A stretch of DNA of 18,789 bases from an uncultured bacterium (GCA_905214795.1 CAJMNM010000041.1:1-18789); one strand, 5' to 3'; positions 1 through 7,190 are shown, counted from the first letter of the stretch. Notes: generated by a model not told the origin, from the letters alone. A program made the numbers and translations.

Positions 1-84
1 TAATAATTTTTTTTATTACTTTTGCAAGTAAATGGCTGTTTCATACAGTAAAACGGTGATGTAACTCCAGGTGTTTTTCTGTTT

Positions 85-1299
85 TTATTCTAAAATTTTA
101 CAAATCATTTTCTGATTGGCTTGCGCCAGGGTGGTTGTATCGATGGTGGAAAGGTAGATTTGTGTGGTTTTCAGATTGTCGTGTCCAAGCCCGGTGCTGA
201 TGATGGAGAGGTCGAACCCCATGTCTCTCATTGTGCTTGCCCATGAATGGCGGGCCACATAGGTGGTGAGGGGAATGGGGAGGTTGGCCATGATACCTAT
301 TTTTTTAAGGTTGCGGTTGATGTTGTGTTCCATCTTTTCGTATTGCAGGCGTTCTGTTCCGTTTTGTATGGTGATGATGGGGAGAAGGTAGGGGCTGTCT
401 GTGGTATGGCGGGCGTATTCGTCTACAATGGCTTGCATGGCGGGTTCCCATCTGATGGTGAGTGTCTGTCCGGTTTTCCGGCGGCTGTATTGCAGCAGGC
501 CGTTGCGGATGTCGGACTTCCGGAGATAGGCCATGTCGATGAATGACATGCCTTGCAGATAGAGGCTTAGCATGAAGATGTCGCGGGCAAAGGCGAGCGG
601 CGAATCCTCGGACAGTTTGAGGGCTCGGATGGCCTGGATGGAAACCACGGGAAGGGCGCGTTTGGAGGTTTTGGCGAATCCGGTGAATACGTGGCAGAAG
701 ATGTCTTTGTTGGTGGTCAGTTTCATTGCTACAGCTTTGAAATAGAGTGTGCGGAGTGTGCGCAGGTAACAGGAAGAGGAGTTGCGCTTCAGGCCGCAGC
801 TTTTCAGCCAGGCCTCGTATGTGCTGATGATTTCTGAAGTCAGGTCGTCGGGGGTAAGATCTTCTCCCGAGCGGAAACGGATGAAGCTGGACAGAGCGGC
901 CTGATAGGTCTTGGCTGTTCCCAACCGGCCGATTTTTGTTTTCAGGCTTATCATGCTGCGGATAAAGTCGAACCATGTCTGGCATGGGGGGAGCTGTTTA
1001 TATGTGGAGATAATGTCGGAGGTGGTATATTCGACTCCGGAGTTTTCTTTTTCGGTAATGACAGCTGAGAACTGACGGATGTCCCACTGCAGTTTGGAGG
1101 CCTGCAGTCTTAGCCAGGCTTGTCTTTCGGGGGTGCCGGTAATGCGTATGGATGATGTCTGTTTGTCCCATTCGTCGGGGTGAAGGTGGTAACCGGTATA
1201 GACGGTTCCGGAAATCCGGCGGTGTATGATTTGGAAATATAAGGTGCCTTTTTTGTCCTTATTGGCCGAGGGGGCGAATTTTAATTTGAATGAAGCCAT
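85..1299 (-). CDS. Tyrosine recombinase / site-specific integrase (Bacteroidota type)
   Basis: A 404-residue tyrosine recombinase that should cut and rejoin DNA at short crossover sites. The N-terminal part (about residues 1-90) resembles the arm-binding domain of Bacteroides integrases, about 105-200 looks like the SAM-like core-binding domain, and about 215-400 is the catalytic domain. Visible active-site residues are K275 (RRKTGQ), R350 (YVARHSW), H373 (GLGHDN) and nucleophile Y382 (IYLS). The usual first Arg is S252 in GMSFIDM, as I recall for IntDOT, and the first His of HxxR is Y347. I chose the ATG at 1299 rather than the more upstream ATG at 1365, because a -7/-33 promoter lies at 1336-1365 and family members begin close to the MASFKLKF-like strand. 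It stands alone: no excisionase, mobilisation or phage gene follows within the window. It could be the integrase of an element lying left of position 1, or an invertase for phase variation. The family is certain; the role is not. Confidence 0.93.
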   Translation of the reverse strand: MASFKLKFAPSANKDKKGTLYFQIIHRRISGTVYTGYHLHPDEWDKQTSSIRITGTPERQAWLRLQASKLQWDIRQFSAVITEKENSGVEYTTSDIISTYKQLPPCQTWFDFIRSMISLKTKIGRLGTAKTYQAALSSFIRFRSGEDLTPDDLTSEIISTYEAWLKSCGLKRNSSSCYLRTLRTLYFKAVAMKLTTNKDIFCHVFTGFAKTSKRALPVVSIQAIRALKLSEDSPLAFARDIFMLSLYLQGMSFIDMAYLRKSDIRNGLLQYSRRKTGQTLTIRWEPAMQAIVDEYARHTTDSPYLLPIITIQNGTERLQYEKMEHNINRNLKKIGIMANLPIPLTTYVARHSWASTMRDMGFDLSIISTGLGHDNLKTTQIYLSTIDTTTLAQANQKMICKILE

Positions 1300-1335
1300 A
1301 ACTGTTTGTTTTTTATAATTTGTAGATTTGTGTCT

Positions 1336-1365
1336 GAAAGGTAGTTCGCAGAAACGGACGGGCAA
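1336..1365 (-). promoter_or_regulatory. Candidate promoter of the integrase gene
   Basis: On the minus strand TTG (1365-1363), a 19-bp spacer and TACCTTTC (1343-1336) approximate the Bacteroidota -33/-7 pattern TTTG-N19-21-TAnnTTTG, with one mismatch in the -7 box. It sits about 37 bp before the chosen ATG at 1299 and downstream of the alternative ATG at 1365, which supports the shorter protein. Confidence 0.5.
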
Positions 1366-1458
1366 TGGCTTTTCTAAATCAGGAACGGTGGGGGCATTGT
1401 GTTCAGGGGGGTATTGCCGGATGTGAGGCCAGAAAAGGAGGAGACGGGATTATGGCAT

Positions 1459-1495
1459 AAAAAAAGCAGGAAGAAAACCGAGGTCTTCTTCCTGC
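1459..1495 (-). terminator. Rho-independent terminator of the small membrane peptide gene
   Basis: A perfect 10-bp stem pairs 1466-1475 (gcaggaagaa) with 1486-1495 (ttcttcctgc) around a 10-nt loop. On the minus strand it is followed directly by seven T (1465-1459). It lies about 50 bp past the stop of the gene at 1544-1726 and before the integrase promoter, so it separates the two genes. Confidence 0.9.
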
Positions 1496-1543
1496 CTGAT
1501 ATGAAATGTTAAATACAGTCGTTTAAAGTTTGCCAAGTGTGCT

Positions 1544-1726
1544 TTAGCAAGCAGCGCCAGCACTGAACTTGTCATTGTCGAACCACATTGATGTGCTTGA
1601 CATGAAGTAATCGATGCCTCTTTTGGCATTTTCAAACCAACGGTTTGACATCTTTACCGCAAACATTACCACAAGCACTGCAGCCATAATCCCTACGACT
1701 AACAGTAAAATACTCATAGTTGTCAT
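1544..1726 (-). CDS. Small single-span membrane protein with C-terminal cysteine, unknown function
   Basis: A 60-residue protein that I do not recognise. Residues about 5-24 form one strongly hydrophobic segment rich in Leu, Val and Ala. The rest (25-60) is a polar and aromatic tail containing the NRWF and RGIDYF stretches, ending SAGAAC with Cys as the last residue. There is no lipobox and no other cysteine. The start at 1726 follows a purine-rich stretch (gaagaaaggg); a second ATG at 1717 would give 57 residues. The gene has its own consensus promoter, a leader of about 100 nt with a hairpin and a repeated element, and a perfect terminator, so it is very likely a real, separately transcribed gene. 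A small membrane regulator, a toxin-like peptide or a modified-peptide precursor are all possible. Neighbouring genes give no clue. Confidence 0.72.
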   Translation of the reverse strand: MTTMSILLLVVGIMAAVLVVMFAVKMSNRWFENAKRGIDYFMSSTSMWFDNDKFSAGAAC

Positions 1727-1769
1727 AATCTTTTTACCCTTTCTTCTTTAATTAAACAATCTTTTTACC
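1727..1769 (-). repeat. Direct repeat in the leader of the small peptide gene
   Basis: The 12-mer aatctttttacc occurs at 1727-1738 and again at 1758-1769, a 31-bp offset. On the minus strand the copies read GGTAAAAAGATT, and the proximal copy abuts the start codon at 1726. It may be a protein-binding or translation-control site; a chance repeat in A-rich sequence cannot be excluded. Confidence 0.5.
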
Positions 1770-1779
1770 TTAAAAACTT

Positions 1780-1794
1780 CTCCGCTAAGCGGAG
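1780..1794 (-). promoter_or_regulatory. Short GC hairpin in the 5' leader of the small peptide gene
   Basis: The near-perfect palindrome ctccgct-a-agcggag gives a 6-7 bp stem with a tiny loop. It stands out as the only GC-rich stretch of an otherwise A/T-rich leader. It lies between the predicted promoter and the start codon and has no T-run after it on the minus strand, so it is a leader structure rather than a terminator. Confidence 0.55.
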
Positions 1795-1836
1795 TATCTA
1801 ATACCTGAAATCCTTAATTTTCTTCTTAAAACACTG

Positions 1837-1867
1837 CAAATTTAGGGCCATGAAATATGATGTACAA
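1837..1867 (-). promoter_or_regulatory. Promoter of the small membrane peptide gene
   Basis: On the minus strand TTG (1867-1865), a 20-bp spacer and TAAATTTG (1844-1837) match the Bacteroidota promoter consensus completely at the -7 box. Transcription would begin near 1830, giving a leader of about 100 nt before the ATG at 1726. Confidence 0.75.
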
Positions 1868-1885
1868 GCTATGAATATTGTTTTT

Positions 1886-1939
1886 ACATAAAAATCCCCA
1901 TTTCCTTGATTTATGTCAAGAAAACAGGGATTTTTATGT
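1886..1939. terminator. Large hairpin, probable terminator of the pheS-MFS unit
   Basis: A perfect 13-bp inverted repeat (1886-1898 acataaaaatccc with 1927-1939) encloses a second 5-bp stem (1905-1909 with 1916-1920). The outer arms are A/T-rich on both sides, so the structure has a T-run in either direction. It lies about 70 bp beyond the stop of the MFS gene and just upstream of the small peptide promoter, which fits termination of the minus-strand pheS transcript. Confidence 0.78.
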
Positions 1940-2006
1940 CATATTGGTAACAGAACAGACTGACAAATGTTAATGACAAGATGTCATGTATCTGCGTTAT
2001 CTCCTT

Positions 2007-3203
2007 TTAACGCAGTCTGTTACGTACAAAATGTGGTGTCACATAGGTGTTGAAGTATATCATGGAAATGATACAAAGCACACTGCCTACCAGATATACC
2101 ATATTGAAAGCAAAGTGTTCGGCAATGTAACCTCCGCTGTAGATGCCGAGTCCGATACCTACATCCCAGGCTGTGAGATAGGTGCTGGTGGCTGTGCCGC
2201 GCTGATTGTTTGGGGCCAGATTGACATATAATGTGTTATAGGCCGGAAACATGACACCGAATCCGATACCGAGCATGAAGGGGACCAGGAAGAATATGGC
2301 TGTGGTGGCTGTGTGGCTGTAGGAAATGAGACTCGCGCAGCAGGACAGCATGAAGAAAGCGGCGGCTACGAGATAGAATCCGTAGGATATGGTCTGAGTG
2401 ATATAGCCGCGATCGACGAACTTACCGGCAAAAATGCGGCTGATGCCCATGCCGACAGCCATGAGGGTGAAGAAAAAGCCGGTGGGTACTTCCAAACCGA
2501 TTTGACGGGCATAGACGGCCACGTAGTTGGTGGTGGCGCCATAGGGAATGGAGAGCAAAAGCAGGGCGATGCTTGCCGGTATGCCTTTGAGCAGGATGAA
2601 ACGGTCGAGCGAGATCGGGGGACGCTTGACCGGAGTCTTACGGGGTGTCTTGACCATCAGAGCCATGATGAGTCCGAGCGTACAGGTCAGAAGGCCGACG
2701 GTGAAGATGTTGGCATAACTCATGTGCGAGTCGTGAAGGAACAGGCCTGTCATGGGGCCTATACTCATGGCTGTATTATTGGTCAGGCCGTAGTAACCCA
2801 GGGCCTCGCCACGGCGTGAGGATGGGGTGATGTCTATAACTAATGTATTGCCACCTACTGTTACTGTGCCGAATGCGAAACCGTGCATGATGCGCAGCAT
2901 GATGAATGCAGTGAGCAGTCCGGCCAGCAAGTAGCCTGCAAAAATGGAAGTAAAAAGGAAATATGCGGCAATATAAATCGGTTTACGCGCAAAACCGTCG
3001 TAGAGATAGCCCATGAAGGGGCGGATGCAAAGAGCTGATATGGTATAGCAACTCAACACGGCACCGATGACTCCCTCGCTGCATGAGAATGTTTCCTTGA
3101 GATAAAAGGGCAATATAGGAACTAGCAGCCAAAATCCGAAATAGAGTAGGAAATTGGCTGCCAGTATACATATAAAGCTGCGCGTAAGTAGCTTTTCTTT
3201 CAC
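2007..3203 (-). CDS. Major facilitator superfamily (MFS) transporter
   Basis: A 398-residue integral inner-membrane protein with about 12 hydrophobic segments, the normal size for an MFS secondary transporter. The loop between helices 2 and 3 carries the MFS signature (about residues 65-78, GYLYDGFARKP), with the conserved Gly, Asp, Arg and Lys. The second half shows a related short loop (GKFVDRG). The substrate cannot be read from sequence; drug or sugar-type exporters of the MFS_1 family are closest in appearance. The start is a GTG at 3203, five bases after the pheS stop; no ATG lies in frame close by. This spacing means co-transcription with pheS, and its translation may depend on ribosomes arriving from pheS. 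The unit ends at the hairpin at 1886-1939. Confidence 0.9.
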   Translation of the reverse strand: MKEKLLTRSFICILAANFLLYFGFWLLVPILPFYLKETFSCSEGVIGAVLSCYTISALCIRPFMGYLYDGFARKPIYIAAYFLFTSIFAGYLLAGLLTAFIMLRIMHGFAFGTVTVGGNTLVIDITPSSRRGEALGYYGLTNNTAMSIGPMTGLFLHDSHMSYANIFTVGLLTCTLGLIMALMVKTPRKTPVKRPPISLDRFILLKGIPASIALLLLSIPYGATTNYVAVYARQIGLEVPTGFFFTLMAVGMGISRIFAGKFVDRGYITQTISYGFYLVAAAFFMLSCCASLISYSHTATTAIFFLVPFMLGIGFGVMFPAYNTLYVNLAPNNQRGTATSTYLTAWDVGIGLGIYSGGYIAEHFAFNMVYLVGSVLCIISMIYFNTYVTPHFVRNRLR

Positions 3204-3208
3204 TTGTA

Positions 3209-4228
3209 TTAATTTGCTGATTTGAATTCTTCAAGAAAACGTGTGTCGTTTTCTGAGAACATGCGGAGGTCTTTAACCTGGTATTTGAGGTTGGTGATAC
3301 GTTCTATACCCATACCGAAGGCATAACCGGTGTAGACCTTGCTGTCGATGCCGTTGGCTTCGAGTACAGCCGGATCGACCATACCGCAACCCAGAATCTC
3401 AACCCAACCGGTGTGTTTGCAGAATGAACAGCCTTTACCGCCACAGATGTTACAGCTGATGTCCATTTCGGCAGAAGGCTCGGTGAACGGGAAGTATGAC
3501 GGACGCAGACGGATTTTGGTGTCCTTGCCGAACATTTCCTGTGCGAAGAGCAGCAGCACCTGTTTCAAATCGGTGAAAGAGACATTCTTGTCTATATAAA
3601 GGCCTTCAACCTGATGGAAGAAGCAGTGAGCACGTGCCGAGATGGCTTCGTTACGGTATACACGTCCCGGGCAGATGACACGGATAGGGGGCTGCTGGCG
3701 TTCCATTACGCGGGCCTGTACAGACGAGGTGTGTGAACGCAGTACAATGTCGGGGTGTGCCTCGACAAAGAAGGTGTCCTGCATGTCGCGTGCGGGGTGA
3801 TCGTCGGCGAAGTTCATGGATGAATAAACGTGCCAGTCGTCTTCAATTTCCGGTCCTTCGGCCAAAGTGAAGCCCAAGCGTGAAAAGATGTCCACAATCT
3901 CGTTCTTAACGATGGTCAGCGGATGGCGTGTACCCAGACTGATAGGGTAGGCTGTGCGCGTCAGATCAATATCTTCGGCTGTAGTGTCTTTGGTGTCAAC
4001 AGCTTCTTTAAGCGCGTTTATTTTTTCCTGAGCCTTGTTCTTCAGTTCGTTTAATTTCATGCCGACTTCTTTTTTCTGTTCGGCAGGTACGTTTCTGAAA
4101 TCAGCCATCAGGGCGTTGATACAACCTTTTTTGCTGAGATATTTAATTCGTAGAGCTTCAACTTCCTCAGCACCAGATGCTTGTAAGTTTTCAACTTCGT
4201 CCAGAAGTTCCTGTATTTTTGCTATCAT
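3209..4228 (-). CDS. pheS: Phenylalanine--tRNA ligase alpha subunit
   Basis: The catalytic alpha subunit of the cytosolic alpha2-beta2 enzyme that charges tRNA-Phe. At 339 residues it is the usual length. The N-terminal 85 residues are helical and charged, the tRNA-binding coiled coil. The class II core follows: the HTSSVQARVM stretch (166-175), motif 2 with YRNEAISARAHCFFHQVEG (191-209), and motif 3 with GMGIERI (305-311). Residues 259-270 hold four cysteines (CNICGGKGCSFC), a zinc-knuckle-like insert before the ILGCGMV strand. The ATG at 4228 is preferred over an upstream one at 4276: it gives the family N-terminus, and the upstream start lies next to the -7 box at 4264-4271. The beta subunit pheT is not in the window. 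It forms a transcription unit with the MFS gene. Confidence 0.98.
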   Translation of the reverse strand: MIAKIQELLDEVENLQASGAEEVEALRIKYLSKKGCINALMADFRNVPAEQKKEVGMKLNELKNKAQEKINALKEAVDTKDTTAEDIDLTRTAYPISLGTRHPLTIVKNEIVDIFSRLGFTLAEGPEIEDDWHVYSSMNFADDHPARDMQDTFFVEAHPDIVLRSHTSSVQARVMERQQPPIRVICPGRVYRNEAISARAHCFFHQVEGLYIDKNVSFTDLKQVLLLFAQEMFGKDTKIRLRPSYFPFTEPSAEMDISCNICGGKGCSFCKHTGWVEILGCGMVDPAVLEANGIDSKVYTGYAFGMGIERITNLKYQVKDLRMFSENDTRFLEEFKSAN

Positions 4229-4263
4229 AGTCTTGAAATAAATTATTGCTTGCAAAATCCTTG

Positions 4264-4271
4264 CAAAGTTA
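4264..4271 (-). promoter_or_regulatory. -7 box upstream of pheS
   Basis: TAACTTTG on the minus strand matches TAnnTTTG and lies 36 bp before the pheS ATG. No clear TTTG is seen at the -33 distance. It supports the start at 4228 and lies back to back with the plus-strand -7 box at 4316-4323. Confidence 0.55.
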
Positions 4272-4315
4272 AACAATTATTGGCAAATTTTATCGGTTAT
4301 TTTAAAATAAAAGCG

Positions 4316-4323
4316 TACTTTTG
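4316..4323 (+). promoter_or_regulatory. -7 box upstream of the lipoprotein-murB unit
   Basis: TACTTTTG matches the Bacteroidota -7 consensus, 35 bp before the ATG at 4359; a -33 element is not obvious. A small hairpin (agggt/accct, 4337-4349) sits between it and the start codon. Confidence 0.55.
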
Positions 4324-4358
4324 CGTGATTTTTAATAGGGTTTTACCCTGACGTTAGT

Positions 4359-5213
4359 ATGAAAGAAAAGTTTATTGGGTGTATGCTGGTGGTCATGTTA
4401 TTGTCTGCCTGCAACAGTAGAAAAGCAGATTCTGACGCCTATCTGGCTGAGGAAGTCCTTGCTGACTCATTATCGAGAGAAGAAAGTGCCGAAGAAGCAC
4501 CAATGGTAAATGAATCGGTTGATGAGGAGTTGCAGCTGCCCGAAAACGCGGACATGCTGTTTGATGATTTCGTGTTTGTTTTTGTTCAGAGCCGTAAGGT
4601 ACAGCTGGATCGTGTCCGTTTCCCGTTTCCGGTAATAAATGGTAATGACACAACATGGTTACGTCGTGAGAACTGGCATCATGAAACACTTTATCTGAAC
4701 AGTGATGAATATACCGTATTTTTTAACAATGAATCACAGATGGATTTGGAAAAAGGTACGGAACTGACGCACGTGGATGTGGAACACCTGTTGCTGAAAG
4801 AAAAATGTCTGGATACTTATCATTTTAAACGTATAAAGGGTAAATGGTGGATGGTGGCCAAAACCCGTCAGCCGTTATCGGCTTCTCCATTGGCTGGTTT
4901 TCTTGATTTTTATTATAGTTTTGCTACGGATTCGGTTTACAGATATGACCATATTTCAGACCCGTTGGAGTATGTAGCGCCCGATCCGGAGGATGAGTTT
5001 GAGATGATTAAAGGAACTATTGACAAGGAACAATGGCAGGCATTCGGTCCGGTATTGCCTTATCGTCATCTCACCAATATCCGTTATGGACAGACTTATA
5101 ATGACCCGAACCGTATGGTGATGGTGATGAGAGGAATTGCAAACGGTATGATGGATATACTGACTTTCCATAAGCAGAACGGCGAATGGAAACTAGTGTC
5201 TTACGAAAATTGA
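4359..5213 (+). CDS. Lipoprotein, DUF4348-like
   Basis: A 284-residue protein with a lipoprotein signal peptide: two basic or polar residues, a hydrophobic run, then lipobox LSAC with Cys18 as the lipidated residue. It should be anchored in the outer or inner membrane facing the periplasm, or at the surface. Residues about 25-60 are acidic and low-complexity, a likely linker. From about residue 65 a folded domain begins (FDDFVFVFVQSRKVQLDRVRFPFPV) with many aromatic residues, which resembles the DUF4348 domain of Bacteroides lipoproteins. No catalytic motif is apparent. murB starts nine bases after its stop, so the two are co-transcribed and a cell-envelope role is a reasonable guess, though unproven. 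The assignment as lipoprotein is firm; the domain name is from memory. Confidence 0.85.
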   Translation: MKEKFIGCMLVVMLLSACNSRKADSDAYLAEEVLADSLSREESAEEAPMVNESVDEELQLPENADMLFDDFVFVFVQSRKVQLDRVRFPFPVINGNDTTWLRRENWHHETLYLNSDEYTVFFNNESQMDLEKGTELTHVDVEHLLLKEKCLDTYHFKRIKGKWWMVAKTRQPLSASPLAGFLDFYYSFATDSVYRYDHISDPLEYVAPDPEDEFEMIKGTIDKEQWQAFGPVLPYRHLTNIRYGQTYNDPNRMVMVMRGIANGMMDILTFHKQNGEWKLVSYEN

Positions 5214-5222
5214 TAAAAAGGT

Positions 5223-6272
5223 ATGCTGAAAAAAGAATATCATTGTTCGCTGCTGTGTCATAATACGTTTGGTATTGATGCGCAGGCTGCCTGTATGCTG
5301 ACTTATGATGACGAAAAGGGATTGCATGAGGCGCTTGAGTGTATAAATGATGAGTTTCCCGGAAAGCCGGTGCTTCACATCGGCGGGGGAAGTAATCTGC
5401 TCTTTTTATCTGATTTTGATGGCGTTATATTGCATTCGGCCATTAAATCGTGGGAAGTGATGGAGGAAACGTCCGATGAGGTGACGGTTCGTGTAGGAGC
5501 CGGAACGGTGTGGGACGATTTTGTAGCTTCGTGTGTGGAGAATGGATATTACGGTGTGGAGAATCTGTCGCTGATACCGGGTGAGGTCGGCGCATCGGCC
5601 GTACAGAATATCGGTGCATATGGCGCCGAGGCTAAGGATATGATTGTCAGAGTTGAAACAATTGATATGCATAACGGTGAGTCTCGGATATTCGAAATGC
5701 CGGAATGTGATTACGGCTACAGGCAAAGCATATTCAAGACTGCTCCCGGACGAAAGTATGCCGTGACAAAAGTCTGGTTCAGACTGTCACGTCATTTTAC
5801 TCCAAATGTGGCTTATGGCGGAATCCGTCATGCATTGGAAGAGGCCGGCATCTCTTTATCGGAGGTAACGGCTGCCGATGTGCGTCGTGTGGTGATTGAC
5901 ATACGGCGTGCGAAACTGCCCGATCCGGCAGTGACAGGCAATGCGGGCAGCTTCTTTATGAATCCGGTTGTAGAGCATGAGGTGTATGAGCGGTTGTTGT
6001 CGGATTATCCGGATATGCCTCATTATTTGCAGTCAGACGGTAGGGTGAAGATTCCTGCGGGCTGGCTTATCGAACAGTGTGGATGGAAGGGGCGTGAACT
6101 TGGCCGTGCAGCCGTTCATGACAAGCAGGCCCTTGTGCTGGTCAATAAAGGCGGTGCTACCGGCGGGGATATTCTCCGGTTATCGGATGCGGTTAGGGGA
6201 GATGTATATAAGCGGTTTGGTATAGAAATCCGTCCCGAAGTGAACTTTATCGGTGGAGGCTGTGTACGATGA
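5223..6272 (+). CDS. murB: UDP-N-acetylenolpyruvoylglucosamine reductase
   Basis: A cytosolic flavoenzyme that reduces UDP-GlcNAc-enolpyruvate to UDP-MurNAc with NADPH, the second committed step of peptidoglycan synthesis. At 349 residues it fits the longer E. coli-like type. The FAD-binding domain shows GGGSNLLF (54-61) and the GEVGASAVQNIGAYGAE stretch (120-136). Catalytic residues can be placed as R167 (YGYRQSIFK), S243 in NAGSFFMNP (proton donor) and E339 in RPEVNF. KIPAGWLIEQCGWKG (276-290) is the typical C-terminal signature. The gene starts nine bases after the lipoprotein gene and overlaps the next gene by four bases (ATGA), which indicates translational coupling. Confidence 0.98.
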   Translation: MLKKEYHCSLLCHNTFGIDAQAACMLTYDDEKGLHEALECINDEFPGKPVLHIGGGSNLLFLSDFDGVILHSAIKSWEVMEETSDEVTVRVGAGTVWDDFVASCVENGYYGVENLSLIPGEVGASAVQNIGAYGAEAKDMIVRVETIDMHNGESRIFEMPECDYGYRQSIFKTAPGRKYAVTKVWFRLSRHFTPNVAYGGIRHALEEAGISLSEVTAADVRRVVIDIRRAKLPDPAVTGNAGSFFMNPVVEHEVYERLLSDYPDMPHYLQSDGRVKIPAGWLIEQCGWKGRELGRAAVHDKQALVLVNKGGATGGDILRLSDAVRGDVYKRFGIEIRPEVNFIGGGCVR

Positions 6273-7027
6273 AAATCACGTTTTTAGGTACGGGTACTAG
6301 CACGGGGGTGCCTCAGATTGGTTGCACATGTAAAGTATGTACAAGTACTGATGCCAAGGATAAACGTCTGCGCAGTTCTGTATGGGTGGAAACAGAACAT
6401 ACACATATTTTAATTGATTGCGGTCCGGATTTCAGGACTCAGATATTGGGCGTACCGTTCAGGAAGATTGACGCGGTATTGCTCACGCATGAGCATTATG
6501 ACCATGTGGGAGGAATAGATGACTTGCGTCCTTTTGGCGTGTTCGGTGATGTGGATCTGTATGCTTTGGAACGTACGGCGCGTGTGGTTAGACAGGCGTT
6601 ACCGTACTGTTTTGCAGAGAATAAGTATCCGGGTGTGCCTCGTCTATCGCTTCATCAGATTAAGCCTCATGAGCGGCTACACGTAGGGGATGTGGATATC
6701 ATGCCGGTTGAAGTGATGCATGCCCGTCTGCCTATTTTAGGTTACAGGCTTAACAATATGGCTTATCTGACTGACATGAAAACAATAAATGACAGCGAAC
6801 TGTCTTATCTTGATAATCTGGATGTGTTGATAGTGAACGGTTTGCGCCATGAGCCTCATTATTCTCATCAGACCATAGAAGACGCTTGTGCGTTTGCACG
6901 GCGAATCGGTGCACGCAGGACTTATCTTATTCACATGGGGCATAGCATTGACTTGCACGAACGTGAGAACGCTTTGTTGCCCGAGGGGGTCAGTCTGGCT
7001 TATGACGGTTTGGTGATTGATTGTTGA
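6269..7027 (+). CDS. MBL-fold metallo-hydrolase, PhnP-like
   Basis: A 252-residue metallo-beta-lactamase-fold hydrolase. The N-terminus GTGTSTGVPQIGC is characteristic of the PhnP-like branch, and C19, C21 and C24 match the structural-zinc cysteines of PhnP. Metal ligands are visible as H74, H76, D78 and H79 (THEHYDH), H151 (VMHARLPILGYR), D169 (LTDMK) and H222 or H225 (IHMGHSID). In PhnP the enzyme opens cyclic ribose phosphates, but Bacteroidales copies sit beside murB without any phosphonate (phn) genes, as here, so the substrate is unknown. It overlaps murB by four bases and is followed by a strong terminator, so it ends the unit. Confidence 0.93.
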   Translation: MKITFLGTGTSTGVPQIGCTCKVCTSTDAKDKRLRSSVWVETEHTHILIDCGPDFRTQILGVPFRKIDAVLLTHEHYDHVGGIDDLRPFGVFGDVDLYALERTARVVRQALPYCFAENKYPGVPRLSLHQIKPHERLHVGDVDIMPVEVMHARLPILGYRLNNMAYLTDMKTINDSELSYLDNLDVLIVNGLRHEPHYSHQTIEDACAFARRIGARRTYLIHMGHSIDLHERENALLPEGVSLAYDGLVIDC

Positions 7028-7132
7028 TATTCTTGTTTATCTTGAAATAGCCTTTTTCGGGTTTGTATTTGTATGCCGGAAGAATGGATTATCTTTTTCT
7101 ATCAGATATTTTTGTGGTGACATGAATAATAT

Positions 7133-7190
7133 TATACCGCAAACAGTCGTGACTTAAATCTCAGATTGTTTGCGGTATATTTTTTCTTTT
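7133..7190 (+). terminator. Rho-independent terminator of the lipoprotein-murB-hydrolase unit
   Basis: A 16-bp stem (7133-7148 with 7164-7179, one G-T pair, core accgcaaac/gtttgcggt) with a 15-nt loop is followed by tttttt and more pyrimidines on the plus strand. It lies about 105 bp past the hydrolase stop, between convergent genes. The rest of 7028-7272 shows no gene. Confidence 0.9.

Noticed and set aside
305..985. 226-codon minus-strand open frame inside the integrase
   Set aside because: It is His/Arg/Pro-rich with no domain pattern, the usual shadow of a GC-skewed gene; the integrase frame has clear catalytic motifs.
1450..1635. Minus-strand open frame of 61 codons overlapping the small peptide gene
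   Set aside because: It runs through the terminator stem and T-run at 1459-1495 and overlaps the better supported frame at 1544-1726; no homology-like features.
2313..2819. 168-codon plus-strand open frame opposite the MFS gene
   Set aside because: Gly/Asp/Glu-rich low-complexity translation antisense to conserved membrane helices; no promoter or start context.
85..4228. Genomic island or prophage covering the left part of the window
   Set aside because: Apart from the integrase and small peptide, the genes (MFS, pheS) are core-like. No tRNA end, direct-repeat att pair, transposase or phage gene was seen.
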